Below, piece by piece: positions 57,534 to 64,000 of a stretch of DNA of 64,000 nt; the stretch's first letter is position 1, and each line of letters starts with the position of its first letter. The position numbers and the translations under genes are program-made. Source of the stretch: Clostridium uliginosum. Its GTDB lineage: Bacteria; Bacillota; Clostridia; Clostridiales; Clostridiaceae. The notes beneath the pieces are model-generated. The model ran no database searches and was not told the origin of the DNA. It saw only the letters and a program-made list of their open reading frames with translations. The stretch is from positions 124,001 to 188,000 of the forward strand of contig NZ_FOMG01000002.1 in NCBI RefSeq assembly GCF_900112485.1, in the 5' to 3' direction.

Positions 57534-57560
57534 AAAAAAAGCCGTAGCACAATGTGCTAC
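57534..57560 (-). terminator. Terminator after tRNA-Trp (copy 2)
   Basis: GTAGCAC with GTGCTAC around a three-base loop, then GGCTTTTTTTATT on the minus strand. Confidence 0.88.
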
Positions 57561-57568
57561 GACAATTT

Positions 57569-57643
57569 TGGCAGGGGCACTAGGATTTGAACCCAGAACC
57601 AATGGTTTTGGAGACCACTACTCTACCGTTGAGCCATACCCCT
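57569..57643 (-). tRNA. tRNA-Trp (CCA anticodon), copy 2
   Basis: 75 nt, same sequence as 48592-48666 including encoded CCA. The flanks and the terminator differ from copy 1. Confidence 0.97.
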
Positions 57644-57682
57644 TTAGGACAATAATCATTATATAATATAATTTAAAAAAAA

Positions 57683-58561
57683 TCAACTATTTTGTATTAT
57701 TATATCTGTTAATTCTTTTATATTATATAAAATTAAGTCATCAAAGGACATATTTCCATCATATTTCCATAAATCCACCACTTTGTATTTAGATAAATCC
57801 ATAGCTTCCTTTTCAGTTCCATCTTTTAATATAACAAGCTTCTTTTCATCTAAATTGTTAAGTTTTATAAATTCAGAAATCTCATGATTATCTAATCTAA
57901 TTACATTTAATCCTAAATCTTTACTTAAATAATCAAAATTATTATTCAAAGCCACAAATGTATAATCACTTAGACTTTTTATTTTCTTTTCATAAGGTTT
58001 TATATTATCATCTAATTCTTTTACAGCATTTTTATAATTTTCTTCATAATAATCTCTATTTTCAGGATCTCTATCTTGAATCGCTGCTTTAACATTATAT
58101 AAAGCTACCTTATATGCCTCTAAGCCCTCAAAATAATAAGGATTTTCTTTTGATACAGCATTTACATCATAATTTAAAAGTCTTATCCCTCTAGATAAAT
58201 TTATTATTCCAATTTTACCTTTTTTTAACTCATCAATGAAACTATTTGCCCATGGTTCAAAGTTTGTTCCAGAATATATAAACAAATCCATATTAGAGAC
58301 ATTTTGAATAACCTCTCTAGTATATTTAAATTCATTAATATCCTTTTCATCTGTAAACATATATTCTACATTATGTTTATCTTTAACAATTTTTTTAACC
58401 ATTTTATACTGTGGTTTATTAACAGTAATTATATTTAAATATTTATCTCGTGCATCCTTTGGATTGTTTTCAGTATTTGCTAACAAAGGACTTGAAAACA
58501 CACTTATTCCCAATGAAAAAGCAATCGTTATTATAATCATAATAAAGGTAATCTTTTTCAA
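57683..58561 (-). CDS. ZnuA-fold protein lacking metal ligands
   Basis: About 292 residues. The TTG at 58561 is eight bases after GGAGGTG; a GTG at 58570 lies inside that site. It has an N-terminal signal or anchor (ITFIMIIITIAFSLGISVF) with no lipobox Cys. The middle follows ZnuA (VSNMDLFIYSGTNFEPWANSF, KIGIINLSRGI, YYEENYKNAVKELDDNIK, NFDYLSKDLGLNVIRLD), but the three ligand sites differ: no EPHDYEP, ENPYYFEG where VDPHSWLG would be, and VALNNNFDYL for ITGHAAFGYL. It may bind something else or act as a regulator. It has no transporter partner nearby. Confidence 0.75.
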   Translation of the reverse strand: MKKITFIMIIITIAFSLGISVFSSPLLANTENNPKDARDKYLNIITVNKPQYKMVKKIVKDKHNVEYMFTDEKDINEFKYTREVIQNVSNMDLFIYSGTNFEPWANSFIDELKKGKIGIINLSRGIRLLNYDVNAVSKENPYYFEGLEAYKVALYNVKAAIQDRDPENRDYYEENYKNAVKELDDNIKPYEKKIKSLSDYTFVALNNNFDYLSKDLGLNVIRLDNHEISEFIKLNNLDEKKLVILKDGTEKEAMDLSKYKVVDLWKYDGNMSFDDLILYNIKELTDIIIQNS

Positions 58562-58990
58562 ATGATTCACCTCCGAAAATTCTTTTAAATTTTCTATATT
58601 TTTTTGTAAGCTTAATATTTATTCAACAACTATAGTTTCTAATAATCACTTTATATATATACATTACATATTCTATTATACCAATTAATAAAAAAAAGTG
58701 TATATAAATTTATTACAAACTCAACCTATATATTCTGTATATCAATAAATCTTCATTTATTATAATACATACAGATAAATTATACTGTTTATTTTTTAAA
58801 GATGCCTTATATAGTTAAATTTCTTTCTTATTTTGCTATAAATCTTAACTATAAGATTTGCTTTTATAAAAAAATTAGATAAAATAAAAGGATGGGGAAT
58901 TATATTGAAACTCAGCTCACATATGCTAGCTGAGTAAGTTTGAGAGAACAAACATAACGTTTGTATTCTCACTTGGAAAGGAATTGTTTT
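58562..58990. other. Divergent intergenic region with paired leader hairpins
   Basis: No coding gene is seen. It contains promoters for the divergent znuA-like and tsaE genes and two hairpins just upstream of tsaE (58911-58934 and 58936-58974). Confidence 0.5.
58911..58974 (+). other. Paired hairpins in the tsaE leader
   Basis: The first is CTCAGCT with AGCTGAG. The second is AAGTTTGAGAGAACAAAC with GTTTGTATTCTCACTT. They end just before the AAAGGA ribosome-binding site of tsaE. The second has the same closing bases (AAGT, GAGA, TCTC, ACTT) as the hairpin in the minC leader. Confidence 0.6.
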
Positions 58991-59452
58991 ATGGAATTTA
59001 ATATTTGCAGTATAGATGATACTACTAAATTAGGAATTAAAATAGGTAAACTATTAAATCCTGGAGATATAGTTTGTCTAACAGGAGATTTAGGTACTGG
59101 TAAAACTCATATTACAAAAGGAATTGCACTTGGGTTAGACATTCATGAAAATATTACAAGTCCAACATTTACAATTGTAAATGAATATGAAGAAGGTAGA
59201 TTGAAATTATATCATTTTGATGTTTATAGGGTAAATGATCCAGATGAAATTTATGCAATTGGATTTGACGATTATATTTTTTCAGATGGAGTTTCTATTA
59301 TAGAATGGGCAAATTATATTGAAGAAATTCTACCAAAGGATTTTTTGCATATAAATATAGAGAAAGACTTTAACAATGGTGACAACTATAGGAAAATTAC
59401 TTTAACCTCTTATGGAGAAAGATATGATTATATAAAGGAGTTGGAAATATGA
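58991..59452 (+). CDS. tsaE: tRNA t6A biosynthesis ATPase TsaE
   Basis: 153 residues. P-loop ATPase needed with TsaB, TsaD and TsaC for threonylcarbamoyl-adenosine at position 37 of ANN-decoding tRNAs. It has Walker A LTGDLGTGKTHITKG, SPTFTIVNEYEEG and YHFDVYRVNDPDE. A start 30 bases earlier is open, but ATG 58991 with AAAGGA upstream is right (MEFNICSIDDT). Overlaps tsaB by four bases (ATGA). Confidence 0.94.
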   Translation: MEFNICSIDDTTKLGIKIGKLLNPGDIVCLTGDLGTGKTHITKGIALGLDIHENITSPTFTIVNEYEEGRLKLYHFDVYRVNDPDEIYAIGFDDYIFSDGVSIIEWANYIEEILPKDFLHINIEKDFNNGDNYRKITLTSYGERYDYIKELEI

Positions 59453-60165
59453 TTGTACTAAGTTTAGATTCATCTTCGAAAGTTGCTACTGTTGCTTTAA
59501 TGAATGATGATAAATTATTAGGTGAGATAATTTTAAATGATAAAAAGGAACATTCTATTATATTAATGACCATAATTCAAGATTTATTAAAAAATAACAA
59601 CTTAAATATTGATGATATTGATGGATTTGTTGTTTCTAAAGGGCCTGGTTCTTTTACTGGACTTAGAATTGGTATGGCTACTGTAAAAGGTTTAAGTTTT
59701 GGAAGTGATAAACCATATGTAAGCATATCTAGTTTAGATGCCCTTGCTTTTAGTATTGCTTCATTTGATGGAATTATATGTCCCGTAATGGATGCATTAA
59801 GGAATAACGTATATACATCATTATACAGAAGTTGCAACGGTAGTTTGGAAAAAATAATGGACTACTCTGCTTTAGATGTTAATGAGCTTGTTGATATTCT
59901 TAATGCTAAAGGTGAAAAAGTTATGTTTATAGGTGATGGATTAATTAATAATAAAGAGTACCTAGTAGAAAACTGTTCTAATTGTTACTTCCCACCAAAT
60001 CACCTTAATTTAATAAGAGCTTCTTCTTTAGGTGAACTTGGCATTAAAATGTTAAAAAATGGTCAATGTGATGATCCTAATTCAGCTCCATTTTATTTAA
60101 AAAAGCCTCAAGCTGAAAGAGAATATGAAAAAAGGATGAAACTAAGTAATGCAAGTAACAACTAA
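59449..60165 (+). CDS. tsaB: tRNA t6A biosynthesis protein TsaB
   Basis: 238 residues. Inactive ASKHA-fold partner of TsaD. Recognised from MIVLSLDSSSKVATVALMND, VVSKGPGSFTGLRIGMATVK and CPVMDALRNNVYTSLYR. Its start overlaps tsaE and its end overlaps rimI, the classic tsaE-tsaB-rimI order. Confidence 0.95.
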   Translation: MIVLSLDSSSKVATVALMNDDKLLGEIILNDKKEHSIILMTIIQDLLKNNNLNIDDIDGFVVSKGPGSFTGLRIGMATVKGLSFGSDKPYVSISSLDALAFSIASFDGIICPVMDALRNNVYTSLYRSCNGSLEKIMDYSALDVNELVDILNAKGEKVMFIGDGLINNKEYLVENCSNCYFPPNHLNLIRASSLGELGIKMLKNGQCDDPNSAPFYLKKPQAEREYEKRMKLSNASNN

Positions 60166-60592
60166 TTTAATAACTGAAGATGATATAGATGGTGTACTAG
60201 AAGTTAGCTCGCTAAGTTTTTCACTTTGTTGGAGTAAAAATTCTTATATTCAAGAATTATCAAATCCATTAGCAAATTATATTGTAGCTAAAGACCAAAA
60301 TAAAGTTATAGGTTTTGCTGGTGCTTGGCTAATACTTGATGAAGCACATATAACAAATATTGCAGTCCATCCTAACTATCGAAATCAAAAAATAGCTTCT
60401 AAATTATTAGAAGAATTAATTGCACATACTAAACGTAAAGGAAGTAAATCATTTACTTTAGAAGTAAGAGCTAGCAATAATGCTGCCCAATGCTTATATA
60501 ATAAATATGGATTTACACAAAATGGTATTCGAAAAAGATATTATGAAGATAATAAAGAAGATGCTATAATAATGTGGCGTATAGATGAATAA
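60149..60592 (+). CDS. rimI: Ribosomal protein-alanine N-acetyltransferase RimI
   Basis: 147 residues. GNAT enzyme with the acetyl-CoA motif ITNIAVHPNYRNQKIASKLL and SFTLEVRASNNAAQCLYNKY with FTQNGIRKRYYED. RimI acetylates the N-terminus of S18. It overlaps tsaB by 17 bases, so translation is coupled. Confidence 0.92.
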   Translation: MQVTTNLITEDDIDGVLEVSSLSFSLCWSKNSYIQELSNPLANYIVAKDQNKVIGFAGAWLILDEAHITNIAVHPNYRNQKIASKLLEELIAHTKRKGSKSFTLEVRASNNAAQCLYNKYGFTQNGIRKRYYEDNKEDAIIMWRIDE

Positions 60593-60637
60593 GTGGGTGT
60601 ATCAAAATGATTTTAAAAATCATTTTGATACACCCAC
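60593..60637. terminator. Perfect 22-bp palindrome between rimI and ribU
   Basis: GTGGGTGTATCAAAATGA with TCATTTTGATACACCCAC, a fully paired stem of about 21-22 bp. Convergent genes flank it. There is no good T run on either side, but as a bidirectional terminator it is still the best explanation. Confidence 0.65.
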
Positions 60638-60653
60638 ATTACTTTCATGTGAC

Positions 60654-61244
60654 TTATTCTGTTATTGTCTTTGTATTCTTTTTTGAACTTCCAAAATTCG
60701 GTTCTACTTTAAAAATTGAAACTGATATTTTTTTATATAAAATATATGTTAATATAGATACCATAATTGCTTTTATTCCATTAAAAGGTAATAATCCCCA
60801 AACAATATATTTTAATAAATCAGCACTTTCCATATGCATTCCATATGCTGGCAACAAGAAATATACATTTGCTATAATACCAGCTATTTCTATACAAACT
60901 CCACCTAAAAACATTCCTAATATTGCAGTTTTCTTACTTTTATTTCTATGATATACAAGTCCAGCTGGTAATACTAGCGAAGCTCCAACTAAAAAGTTTG
61001 CAACTTCTCCAACAAAGCCTGAACCAGTTCCCTTTATTATTACTATTAAAATATTTTTTATTAATTCTATTAACACCCCTACTAAAGGTCCAAATCCAAA
61101 TGTACCTAATAATGCTGGAACATCGCTTAAGTCCATTTGAAGCCATGGAAATATAGGAATTATTGGGAACTCGATATATCTAAGTATAAGTGCTATTGCT
61201 GATAATAAAGAAATTTTAATTAATTTGTTTGTGTTTTTATTCAT
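60654..61244 (-). CDS. ribU: Riboflavin ECF transporter substrate-binding subunit RibU
   Basis: About 196 residues, six membrane helices. It has LILRYIEFPIIPIFPWLQMD, DLSDVPALLGTFGFGPLVGV and GSGFVGEVANFLVG, the pattern of S-component ribU. It imports riboflavin with the shared ECF module, whose genes are elsewhere. ATG 61244 follows GGGAGG; a TTG at 61259 lies before that site and is rejected. The FMN riboswitch upstream confirms the substrate. Confidence 0.95.
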   Translation of the reverse strand: MNKNTNKLIKISLLSAIALILRYIEFPIIPIFPWLQMDLSDVPALLGTFGFGPLVGVLIELIKNILIVIIKGTGSGFVGEVANFLVGASLVLPAGLVYHRNKSKKTAILGMFLGGVCIEIAGIIANVYFLLPAYGMHMESADLLKYIVWGLLPFNGIKAIMVSILTYILYKKISVSIFKVEPNFGSSKKNTKTITE

Positions 61245-61338
61245 ATTTTTGCCTCCCAAAAATTATCTTCTTGGTGTAGCTTATTAGGTTTTTCATTTTC
61301 AATATATTCTTATTTTATATACTTATAATAAAGTAAGC

Positions 61339-61368
61339 AAAAAGCCCTGATGTAAAATACATCAGGGC
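61339..61368 (-). terminator. Riboswitch-controlled terminator before ribU
   Basis: Stem GCCCTGATGTA with TACATCAGGGC and a T run on the minus strand. It is the expression platform of the FMN riboswitch. Confidence 0.92.
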
Positions 61369-61419
61369 ACATACTCAAATAAATAAGAATAAAGAAAATC
61401 TTAATTCCTAATAGGTTAC

Positions 61420-61523
61420 CTTCTTTCATCCAGACTATACTGTTGGCTTCGGAATTTAACCGAATCTGCTAAAAATAGCTCGCGGGCTGTACCGCCAGTA
61501 GGGATTCACACCCTGCCCTGAAG
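61420..61523 (-). promoter_or_regulatory. FMN riboswitch (RFN element)
   Basis: The minus strand reads GGGCAGGGTGTGAATCCC, then CTGGCGGTACAGCCCGCGAG, GATTCGGTTAAATTCCGAAG, CCAACAGTATAGTCTGGATG and ends AAGAAGG. All conserved RFN blocks are present. Binding FMN should favour the terminator at 61339-61368 and lower ribU expression. Confidence 0.97.
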
Positions 61524-61547
61524 ATATATTTTATTTTTATTACTTTA

Positions 61548-61576
61548 ATTATATAACTTTGTTATAATTTTGACAA
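61548..61576 (-). promoter_or_regulatory. SigA-type promoter for the FMN riboswitch-ribU transcript
   Basis: TTGTCA, 17-base spacer, TATAAT on the minus strand, ending about 25 bases before the aptamer. Confidence 0.8.
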
Positions 61577-61595
61577 TACTTATATATATTAAAAT

Positions 61596-61697
61596 CTACT
61601 TTTCTAAATTAACTATAATATCATCCAATATAAATTCTAAAGCATCTTCTTTACCTCTTTTCAATCTCTTAACATAATTCATTTCATTAGATTTCAT
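61596..61697 (-). pseudogene. Remnant resembling the N-terminus of a sigma factor
   Basis: 33-residue open frame, MNYVKRLKRGKEDALEFI at its core. This resembles the start of extracytoplasmic sigma factors (a helix with RLKxGxEDALEFI), followed by a stop. No further region 2 or region 4 sequence is seen on either side, and the ribosome-binding site is weak. It may be a relic or chance. Confidence 0.35.
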
Positions 61698-61802
61698 AAA
61701 ATCTATCTCATATCTAACATTCTTATAAAAGCTCTTACACCTTATATAACGTAAATAAAAATATTTTCTCTCATATTATATTGTTTCATAATACTATTAT
61801 GA

Positions 61803-63188
61803 CTATTGACTAATTTTACATTCTTCTATATCTCTTTCAGTAATATTTGCCATCCATTTTTTTGAATACATTAATTTAAGTCCAATAATTAATCTTACAA
61901 GCTCTTCACTTGAAAGTAATAAATAAACCCATTCAATAGGAAGTTTAAAAATAAATGCTGAAATAAAGCCCATTGGAACTCCTATTCCCCATGTTCCAAA
62001 CATATCTAAATATAATGTGTACTTAGTTTGTCCACCGCTTCTTAAAATTCCACCGCCTATAATCATATTTGAAACTTTAATCCATAATACCAGTGCAAAC
62101 ATAATTAATAGCTTAATTGTACAATCTTTTAAATTGTCAGATATATTAAATATAACTACATATAGTTTAGAGAATAAAATTAGCAAAACTCCAAATATTG
62201 CTGACCCTGCAAGGCCTAAGTGAACAAACTTTCTTGAATATTTAAATGCTTCATCATTTTCATCTTTACCAAGTTTGTTTCCTATCATGATTCCTGCTGC
62301 AACACTAACTCCTGAGAATAAACCTATACTTAAGCTTTGTATTGGAAATGTTAATGTCATAGATGCAACTTCACTTGTACCCATTCTTCCATATACAATA
62401 GAATACATTGTTTCACCTACTGCCCAGAAAAATTCATTTATTAATATTGGAGTAGTTATAACAATAATCTTTTTTATAAAATTAGCTGATAAATCAGATA
62501 TTTGTTTTATTTTAAATGCTCCTGGATATTTCCTTATATATATACATGCAACAAGTATTGCAACTTCTAAAGTTCTAGTTATAGTTGTAGCATAAGCAGT
62601 ACCCTGTACTCCCATTTTGGGTAGTCCGAACTTACCAAATATAAGAATATAATTTAATATCGTATTCATTAAAATTCCGAATATTCCTGCAAACATAGGT
62701 AGTTTAACATGTTCTGTGCTTCTTAAAACTGATGAATACATAGTAATTAAAAGTATTGGTATATATCCAACTGCATTAATTTTAAGATATTCACTTCCTA
62801 ACTCAATTACTTTAGCATCTTTTGTATAACAACCTAATACTTGATGATGAAAAACTAACGAAAGTACAGAAAATATTAAAGTTATAGCAAATCCAATAAA
62901 CAAATTTCCGCCAAATGAACGTGCTATATTTTTCTTGTCTTTTTTACCCCAGAATTGAGATATCATAATAGAAGTTGAAGCACCAATAGCATTTAAAGTT
63001 ATTATAAAAATATTTGGGAATCTTGATCCTAGCCCTACAGCTGCAATTGCATTTTCTCCAAGTTGTCCAACCATAACTTGATCAATAATACTTAACGAAG
63101 CTTGAAATAAACTTTGAATAGAAACTGGTATTGCTATTGCTAACATAGTACTTAAATATGGACTCTTTTTAAAAATTTTTTTAATCAT
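61803..63188 (-). CDS. MATE-family multidrug/toxin exporter
   Basis: 461 residues, twelve membrane helices in two homologous halves. The first half has DQVMVGQLGENAIAAVGLGS, the second SVAAGIMIGNKLGKDE. Cation-coupled efflux of drugs or metabolites; substrate unknown. ATG after GAGGAT. The leader holds a promoter with an inverted repeat just after the expected start point, so repression by a DNA-binding regulator is likely. Confidence 0.93.
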   Translation of the reverse strand: MIKKIFKKSPYLSTMLAIAIPVSIQSLFQASLSIIDQVMVGQLGENAIAAVGLGSRFPNIFIITLNAIGASTSIMISQFWGKKDKKNIARSFGGNLFIGFAITLIFSVLSLVFHHQVLGCYTKDAKVIELGSEYLKINAVGYIPILLITMYSSVLRSTEHVKLPMFAGIFGILMNTILNYILIFGKFGLPKMGVQGTAYATTITRTLEVAILVACIYIRKYPGAFKIKQISDLSANFIKKIIVITTPILINEFFWAVGETMYSIVYGRMGTSEVASMTLTFPIQSLSIGLFSGVSVAAGIMIGNKLGKDENDEAFKYSRKFVHLGLAGSAIFGVLLILFSKLYVVIFNISDNLKDCTIKLLIMFALVLWIKVSNMIIGGGILRSGGQTKYTLYLDMFGTWGIGVPMGFISAFIFKLPIEWVYLLLSSEELVRLIIGLKLMYSKKWMANITERDIEECKISQ

Positions 63189-63217
63189 ATTTTATCCTCA
63201 TTCTCGCCTTTGTTTTA

Positions 63218-63238
63218 AGTAGTACTTTTTGTACTACT
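63218..63238. promoter_or_regulatory. Inverted-repeat operator candidate for the MATE gene
   Basis: Perfect inverted repeat AGTAGTAC, five-base gap, GTACTACT. It begins about seven bases after the -10 box, the position of a TetR- or MarR-type repressor site. An attenuator stem is possible too. Confidence 0.6.
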
Positions 63239-63244
63239 ACTTTC

Positions 63245-63273
63245 ATAGTAAAACTATCTCCTTAATATGTCAA
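63245..63273 (-). promoter_or_regulatory. SigA-type promoter of the MATE gene
   Basis: TTGACA, 17-base spacer, TACTAT on the minus strand, 57 bases upstream of the ATG. Confidence 0.78.
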
Positions 63274-63394
63274 TAATTTTAGGATAATTTTTTTATCCTT
63301 ATATATTTCAAAATACATTGTATTTCTAATAATTTTTCATTGTGGACCTGGTTCATCTGAAAAGTTTCATTTTGTATTGTACCTACTTACCATT

Positions 63395-63440
63395 GTGCAA
63401 AACATACATCGCATCTTTGACTTGTTATTTCTTTCATATC
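63395..63440. repeat. Family A repeat, right half only
   Basis: AAAACATACATCGCATCTTT, GACTTGTTATTTCTTTCATA. Upstream of it (63345-63375) is GTTCATCTGAAAAGTTTCA, the inverse of part of the insert in the 18760-18992 copy. Confidence 0.65.
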
Positions 63441-63485
63441 GCTAATGAAAATTAAACTTATACTTTTAAAATACATTCAAACTAG

Positions 63486-63664
63486 TAATAAAGGTCATGC
63501 TTTTGTTAAAGTGTTACATTAAAAAATTTTGATAGCTATGATTCTTAGATTATAAGTTGTTCCAAATATGCTTGTCTTTAAAGCAAGCACTTTGGGCACA
63601 ACTTGTAATCTTAGAATCACCCATCAAAATCTTCAGTAACCTAAACAAATGCATGACCTTTATT
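63486..63664. repeat. Long single-copy palindrome (family D)
   Basis: About 180 bp. Arms AAAGGTCATGC with GCATGACCTTT, AAAATTTTGAT with ATCAAAATC, TGATTCTTAGATT with AATCTTAGAATCA, and an apical GCTTG...CAAGC hairpin. Between the MATE promoter and the EamA stop. No second copy is seen in the window. Confidence 0.7.
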
Positions 63665-63685
63665 TTGGTAGATTGCATACATAAC

Positions 63686-64000
63686 TTAAAGTTTCAGCGT
63701 GGAACCTGTATCCTTTTTTACTCTATAAACTAAAAATATACCTAAGCATACAAGTATTAACGCTATTAAAATTTTAATATCAAATATATTTTCACCAAGG
63801 AATATTGATGATAATAATGTTCCAAATACAGGTATTAGAAAGTTAAATACTGATATCATCCCTACCTTATTATATTTTAATAATTGTGCCCAAATAGCAA
63901 ATGCTACTGATGATAGTAATGACATATATATTAACAATGATGTAGATTTTAAAGTAAATCCTCTTAGACTTCCACCTAAAGTTAAACCTAAAATTGTTAA
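63686..64000 (-). CDS. EamA/DMT-family transporter, C-terminal part (cut by window edge)
   Basis: The frame is open to base 64000, so only the last 104 codons are present. It has about four membrane helices, with YMSLLSSVAFAIWAQLLKYN and ISVFNFLIPVFGTLLSSIFL then LGENIFDIKILIALILVCLG, the standard ending of the second EamA domain. A TTG at 63937 is not a believable start because the family pattern continues upstream. Confidence 0.88.
   Translation of the reverse strand, partial: LTILGLTLGGSLRGFTLKSTSLLIYMSLLSSVAFAIWAQLLKYNKVGMISVFNFLIPVFGTLLSSIFLGENIFDIKILIALILVCLGIFLVYRVKKDTGSTLKL

Larger units (their letters stand above)
63189..63685. other. Intergenic region: MATE promoter/operator and repeats
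   Basis: 497 bp, no gene. Contents are the MATE operator (63218-63238) and promoter (63245-63273), a family A right arm (63395-63440) with some of the unusual sequence from the 18.8-kb copy, and a long palindrome (63486-63664). Confidence 0.6.

Noticed and set aside
60607..60951. Open frame on the plus strand over ribU
   Set aside because: Antisense to ribU, which has a riboswitch and full family motifs.

Overview
The window is a chromosomal segment of a low-GC, endospore-forming Firmicute. I read it as Clostridium sensu stricto: it is very AT-rich, has strong AGGAGG ribosome-binding sites and SASP and SpoIVF sporulation genes, and carries the clostridial order obg-rpmA-prp-rplU-rng beside the min and mre loci. 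No prophage, transposase, CRISPR array or rRNA was found.

Layout. 1-5.9 kb (minus): truncated obg, the L27/Prp/L21 ribosomal cluster behind an L21-type leader, an RNase G/E and two radical-SAM-linked genes. 6-16.7 kb (minus): a GGDEF/HD-GYP c-di-GMP enzyme, a YesMN-like two-component pair, an MgtC-family protein and a three-gene ABC importer of the FbpABC/AfuABC type. 17-30 kb (minus): SpoIVFB/SpoIVFA-like genes, methylglyoxal synthase, rodA, minCDE, a 980-residue class B PBP, mreBCD, radC and maf. This is the cell elongation, septum-placement and sporulation core. 30-40 kb: a SPOR protein, a GNAT, pepD, pyk, an S1-domain protein, a plus-strand PspA operon and a CBS protein. 40-48 kb (minus): a DEDD exonuclease, a membrane MutS-like ATPase, a ZnuA-like zinc lipoprotein and a YhaO/YhaN-type nuclease-ATPase pair. 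48-58.6 kb: a SASP, tRNA-Trp, a nitronate monooxygenase/FabK-like flavoprotein, pabABC, a secreted repeat protein, a sigma/PadR/HAAS-SEDS module, a second tRNA-Trp and a ZnuA-fold protein without its metal ligands. 59-64 kb: tsaE-tsaB-rimI, ribU with an FMN riboswitch, a MATE exporter behind a promoter/operator, and the end of an EamA transporter.

The most unusual content lies between the genes. Family A is a palindromic element with ends like AGGCACAT...ATGTGCCT. I count about 18 full, short or partial copies. They sit mainly at 3' ends of genes and repeatedly abut or form the stop codon. Family B (about 215-235 bp) has two nearly identical full copies, one diverged copy and several half copies. 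Family C has two copies, and there is one further long palindrome. They look like non-autonomous (MITE-like) or folded-RNA elements, and I do not recognise them.

Other points for a second look are: the YhaN-like gene, whose Walker A region can only be reached from an ATA or ATT start; a possible ATT start in the Ser-rich gene of the PspA operon; a folded 5' leader ahead of minC; an enlarged loop between the catalytic residues of Prp; an 'iron' importer whose binding protein looks more like a sugar-phosphate binder; and the sigma/PadR/HAAS-SEDS cluster. All function calls come from reading motifs. No database search was run.
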